From: Paulinella micropora
Lineage: Eukaryota; Cercozoa; Imbricatea; Euglyphida
Direction: 5' to 3'
DNA length: 31,647 bases
NCBI GenBank assembly: GCA_009731375.1
Contig: BJOX01000014.1
Coordinates: 1,098,898 to 1,130,544 of the forward strand
Made by a program: the position numbers and the translations under genes. Positions 29,835 to 31,647 of the stretch are shown here, piece after piece (position 1 is the stretch's first letter; every line of letters starts with the position of its first letter). The notes beneath the pieces are model-generated. The model did no database searches and was not told the origin of the DNA. It saw only the letters and a list, made by a program, of their open reading frames with translations.

Positions 29835-29920
29835 CCAATGTCTGCCCGCTTGTGTCCTATATAATACACTCTCCCCTGTGTATAGATGATAATTAGGGCG
29901 GGGCGGGCGGGGCCGAAAAA
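29835..29920 (-). promoter_or_regulatory. PLV intergenic repeat unit 2
   Basis: The same GC-rich block, CCTAATTATCATCTA, a GGGGAGAG stretch, TATATAGGACACAAG and CGGGCAGACATTGG as in unit 1, in the same orientation, upstream of the orphan gene. The GC-rich part probably marks the end of a further gene that is now missing beyond the right edge. Confidence 0.5.
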
Positions 29921-30057
<137 letters not shown>

Positions 30058-31647
30058 CGCGGTGGCTAACTTCCTTGGTCCGTATTGCAACCTGGTGTCA
30101 GCCCCCGTCGACCACCGGCAGCAAGTGTGGCTGCGTATCGCCTCGGGTGTTACCGGCGCTCACGATATCTATGTGGGCAACGGCTACTTTCCCAGGAAAC
30201 GCAGGAAGAAGAGTCGTCAGAGGCGTATGCGGCCTGGCAGGCAGCTATAGCTTTTTTTGGAGCCAAAGGTCTTGTGGTCACGGTGGCGGATGCCAACGCG
30301 AAGCTCGGGCCGGCATGCAGCCGAAAAGAGGAGGGCATCGTCGGTCAGCACGGGGAGGTCGATCATAAGGGAGCACCGGTACGTTCGGAGAACGGCAAGA
30401 GACTCGCGGCTGTCCTCGTCGCTACGGGCCTGCGAAATCTGAGCGGCTTCTCGTGCCCAGTGGAAGGGTCCTACTGGTGGTCCCGGCGTGAGCAGCGCGG
30501 CATGGGCACAGGCAAGCACCTCCTCGATTACATCTGCGCGTCGCCTGGCTTGGCATCTGGAGCAAAGTTCGGAGTATGCGAAGATGATCTTGATACGGAC
30601 CACAAGGCAGTATGGGCCGAACTGACGTGGAGCGGCCAGCGCCGGCCAAAGCGGGCTGCGAAACCTTACAGGTCCTTTCGTGTTGATAAGCTTATTGGTG
30701 CTGGTGTCTCGGGTAATGATCACGCTGCGAAGCAAGCGCTGGATTATCTACGCGACAAGTTCGATGACGTATTCCAGCATTGCCTACAGAAGCTTGGAGT
30801 GCATCAGCTGCCTGAGCTTGACCTATCGGGTGGTGCCGACAGCCAACGGGTGGTAGATGACGTCACCGAGCGAGTGGCGCAGTCCTTCCGAATGGCGGCG
30901 CACCGGGTCCTTGGCTCCAGATGTATACGACCCCGTTTCACCAACAATTGGTTCGACGGGGAGCTAAAGGAGCTCATTCAGCAGCGCCGGGAGGCCTACG
31001 CAGCATACAGGAGGGATGAATCGAATGCGGAAGCCCGTCTGAATTGGCTACGGCTCCGCAAGCAAATTCGGAAGGCAACTCGGGCCAAGAAGTCCGCCTC
31101 CTTCAAGCAAGTGCAGGAAGAAGCGGTCAAATGTCAACGCGAGCAATCCTCAAAGCGCTTTTGGCTACTCGCGAAGCGGCTTGGCGGGGCACGCAGAACG
31201 AAGGTCTCCGCGCCGGTGCAAAGGGAGGATGGCTCACTGGCGTGTACGCTGCCGGAAAAGGTCGCTCGGTGGGAGGAATTTCGGAAAAATTCGGTGAAGC
31301 CACGGGAAAATCCGGCAAGTGCGGCTGTTGTGGTGGAGTGCTGTGCAGAAGCAGGCTCGTTGGAGTAGGAGGAAGCCGAAGCTAAGCGGCAGTTCCACTG
31401 GAACGATCGCTTCAGAGATGAGGTGGCCCGGGCTATGAAGGAGCACGAAGTAGGCGAAGACACTTGCGAAGAGCTGGACAAGCCGTTCACGCAAGAGGAG
31501 GTCCTTGCAAGGCAACGTGCCCTGAATAACCACAAAGCTTGTGGCGAGGACAAAGTGAAGAACGAGATGCTCAAGTATGGCGGCGCCTACATCAATGGCT
31601 ACTTAACGCAGTACTTCAACTGGATTCGAGAAGCCGAGAGGACTCCA
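30058..31647 (+). mobile_element. Non-LTR retrotransposon with EEP endonuclease, 5'-truncated, runs off the window
   Basis: Coding sequence begins right after the (ATT)n tract in the middle of an endonuclease domain, so the 5' end is truncated or the tract expanded at the junction. It is GC-rich, unlike the PLV on its left. This is a different retrotransposon class from the RLE copies at 6198 and 10172. Confidence 0.85.
30061..31647 (+). pseudogene. LINE ORF2: EEP endonuclease plus start of reverse transcriptase
   Basis: From 30061 the frame reads VANFLGPYCNLVSAPV and QQVWLRIASGV. It shifts near 30200 into the main frame SSEAYAAWQAAIAFF. The endonuclease core has DANAKLG at about 30286-30309 (family DxN motif) and the C-terminal DTDHKAV at about 30592-30612 (family SDH, here TDH). 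A linker of about 250 residues follows. An in-frame TAG interrupts at 31366-31368. Beyond it the reverse transcriptase N-terminal region begins: FTQEEVLARQRALNNHKACG, then EMLKYGG near 31570. The protein would nick target DNA and reverse transcribe. The frameshift and stop make this copy defective. The catalytic YxDD lies outside the window. Confidence 0.85.

Overview
This window looks like animal nuclear DNA, probably from a lophotrochozoan such as a mollusc; the lineage is inference. The evidence is a very high load of simple repeats, two kinds of non-LTR retrotransposon typical of metazoan genomes, isolated exon-like islands with splice signals, and two assembly gaps (10 N at 3894-3903 and 310 N at 9727-10036). 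No bacterial-style operon, rRNA, tRNA or CRISPR array is visible.

Region 1 (1-18400) is dominated by tandem repeats: a degenerate ~95-bp minisatellite (240-1340), long (GATA)n/(TATC)n tracts, GAA, CATA, pentanucleotide and trinucleotide arrays. Embedded in the GATA tracts are fragments of a non-LTR retrotransposon with a restriction-like endonuclease (RLE). There are two near-identical 3' halves (6198-7738 and 10172-11316, minus strand) and one 3'-UTR-only fragment (2826-3028). Each is bordered by GATA on both sides. Two further short repeat families (called B and C here) also sit inside GATA/TATC tracts, and in each family the end that meets the tract reads AAACATATCTATC. This suggests a family of elements that insert into, or expand, GATA microsatellites.

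Region 2 (12130-22020) is partly ordinary sequence. It contains one candidate internal exon (13039-13227), a giant AGT/ACT trinucleotide array with strand switches (13510-14830), a candidate terminal exon (18681-19073), and about 3 kb of AT-rich DNA with no recognised gene.

Region 3 (about 22040-29925) is the most interesting part: a decayed, truncated Polinton-like virus (PLV)/Polinton remnant, AT-rich and with a different composition from its surroundings. It holds a probable capsid protein fragment, a fibre-like surface protein, a protein-primed family B DNA polymerase, a class 3 lipase, two paralogous small proteins with an FGKY-type domain, and one orphan coiled-coil protein. The polymerase is split onto opposite strands. 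The break is explained, apparently to the base, by one ~2.77-kb inversion (24229-27002) that also displaced the start of one small gene. Most genes carry single-base frameshifts or nonsense codons. I see no integrase, packaging ATPase or protease.

Region 4 (29926-31647) is an (ATT)n tract followed by a non-LTR retrotransposon ORF2 of the other main type (endonuclease/exonuclease/phosphatase domain, then the start of reverse transcriptase). It runs off the window.
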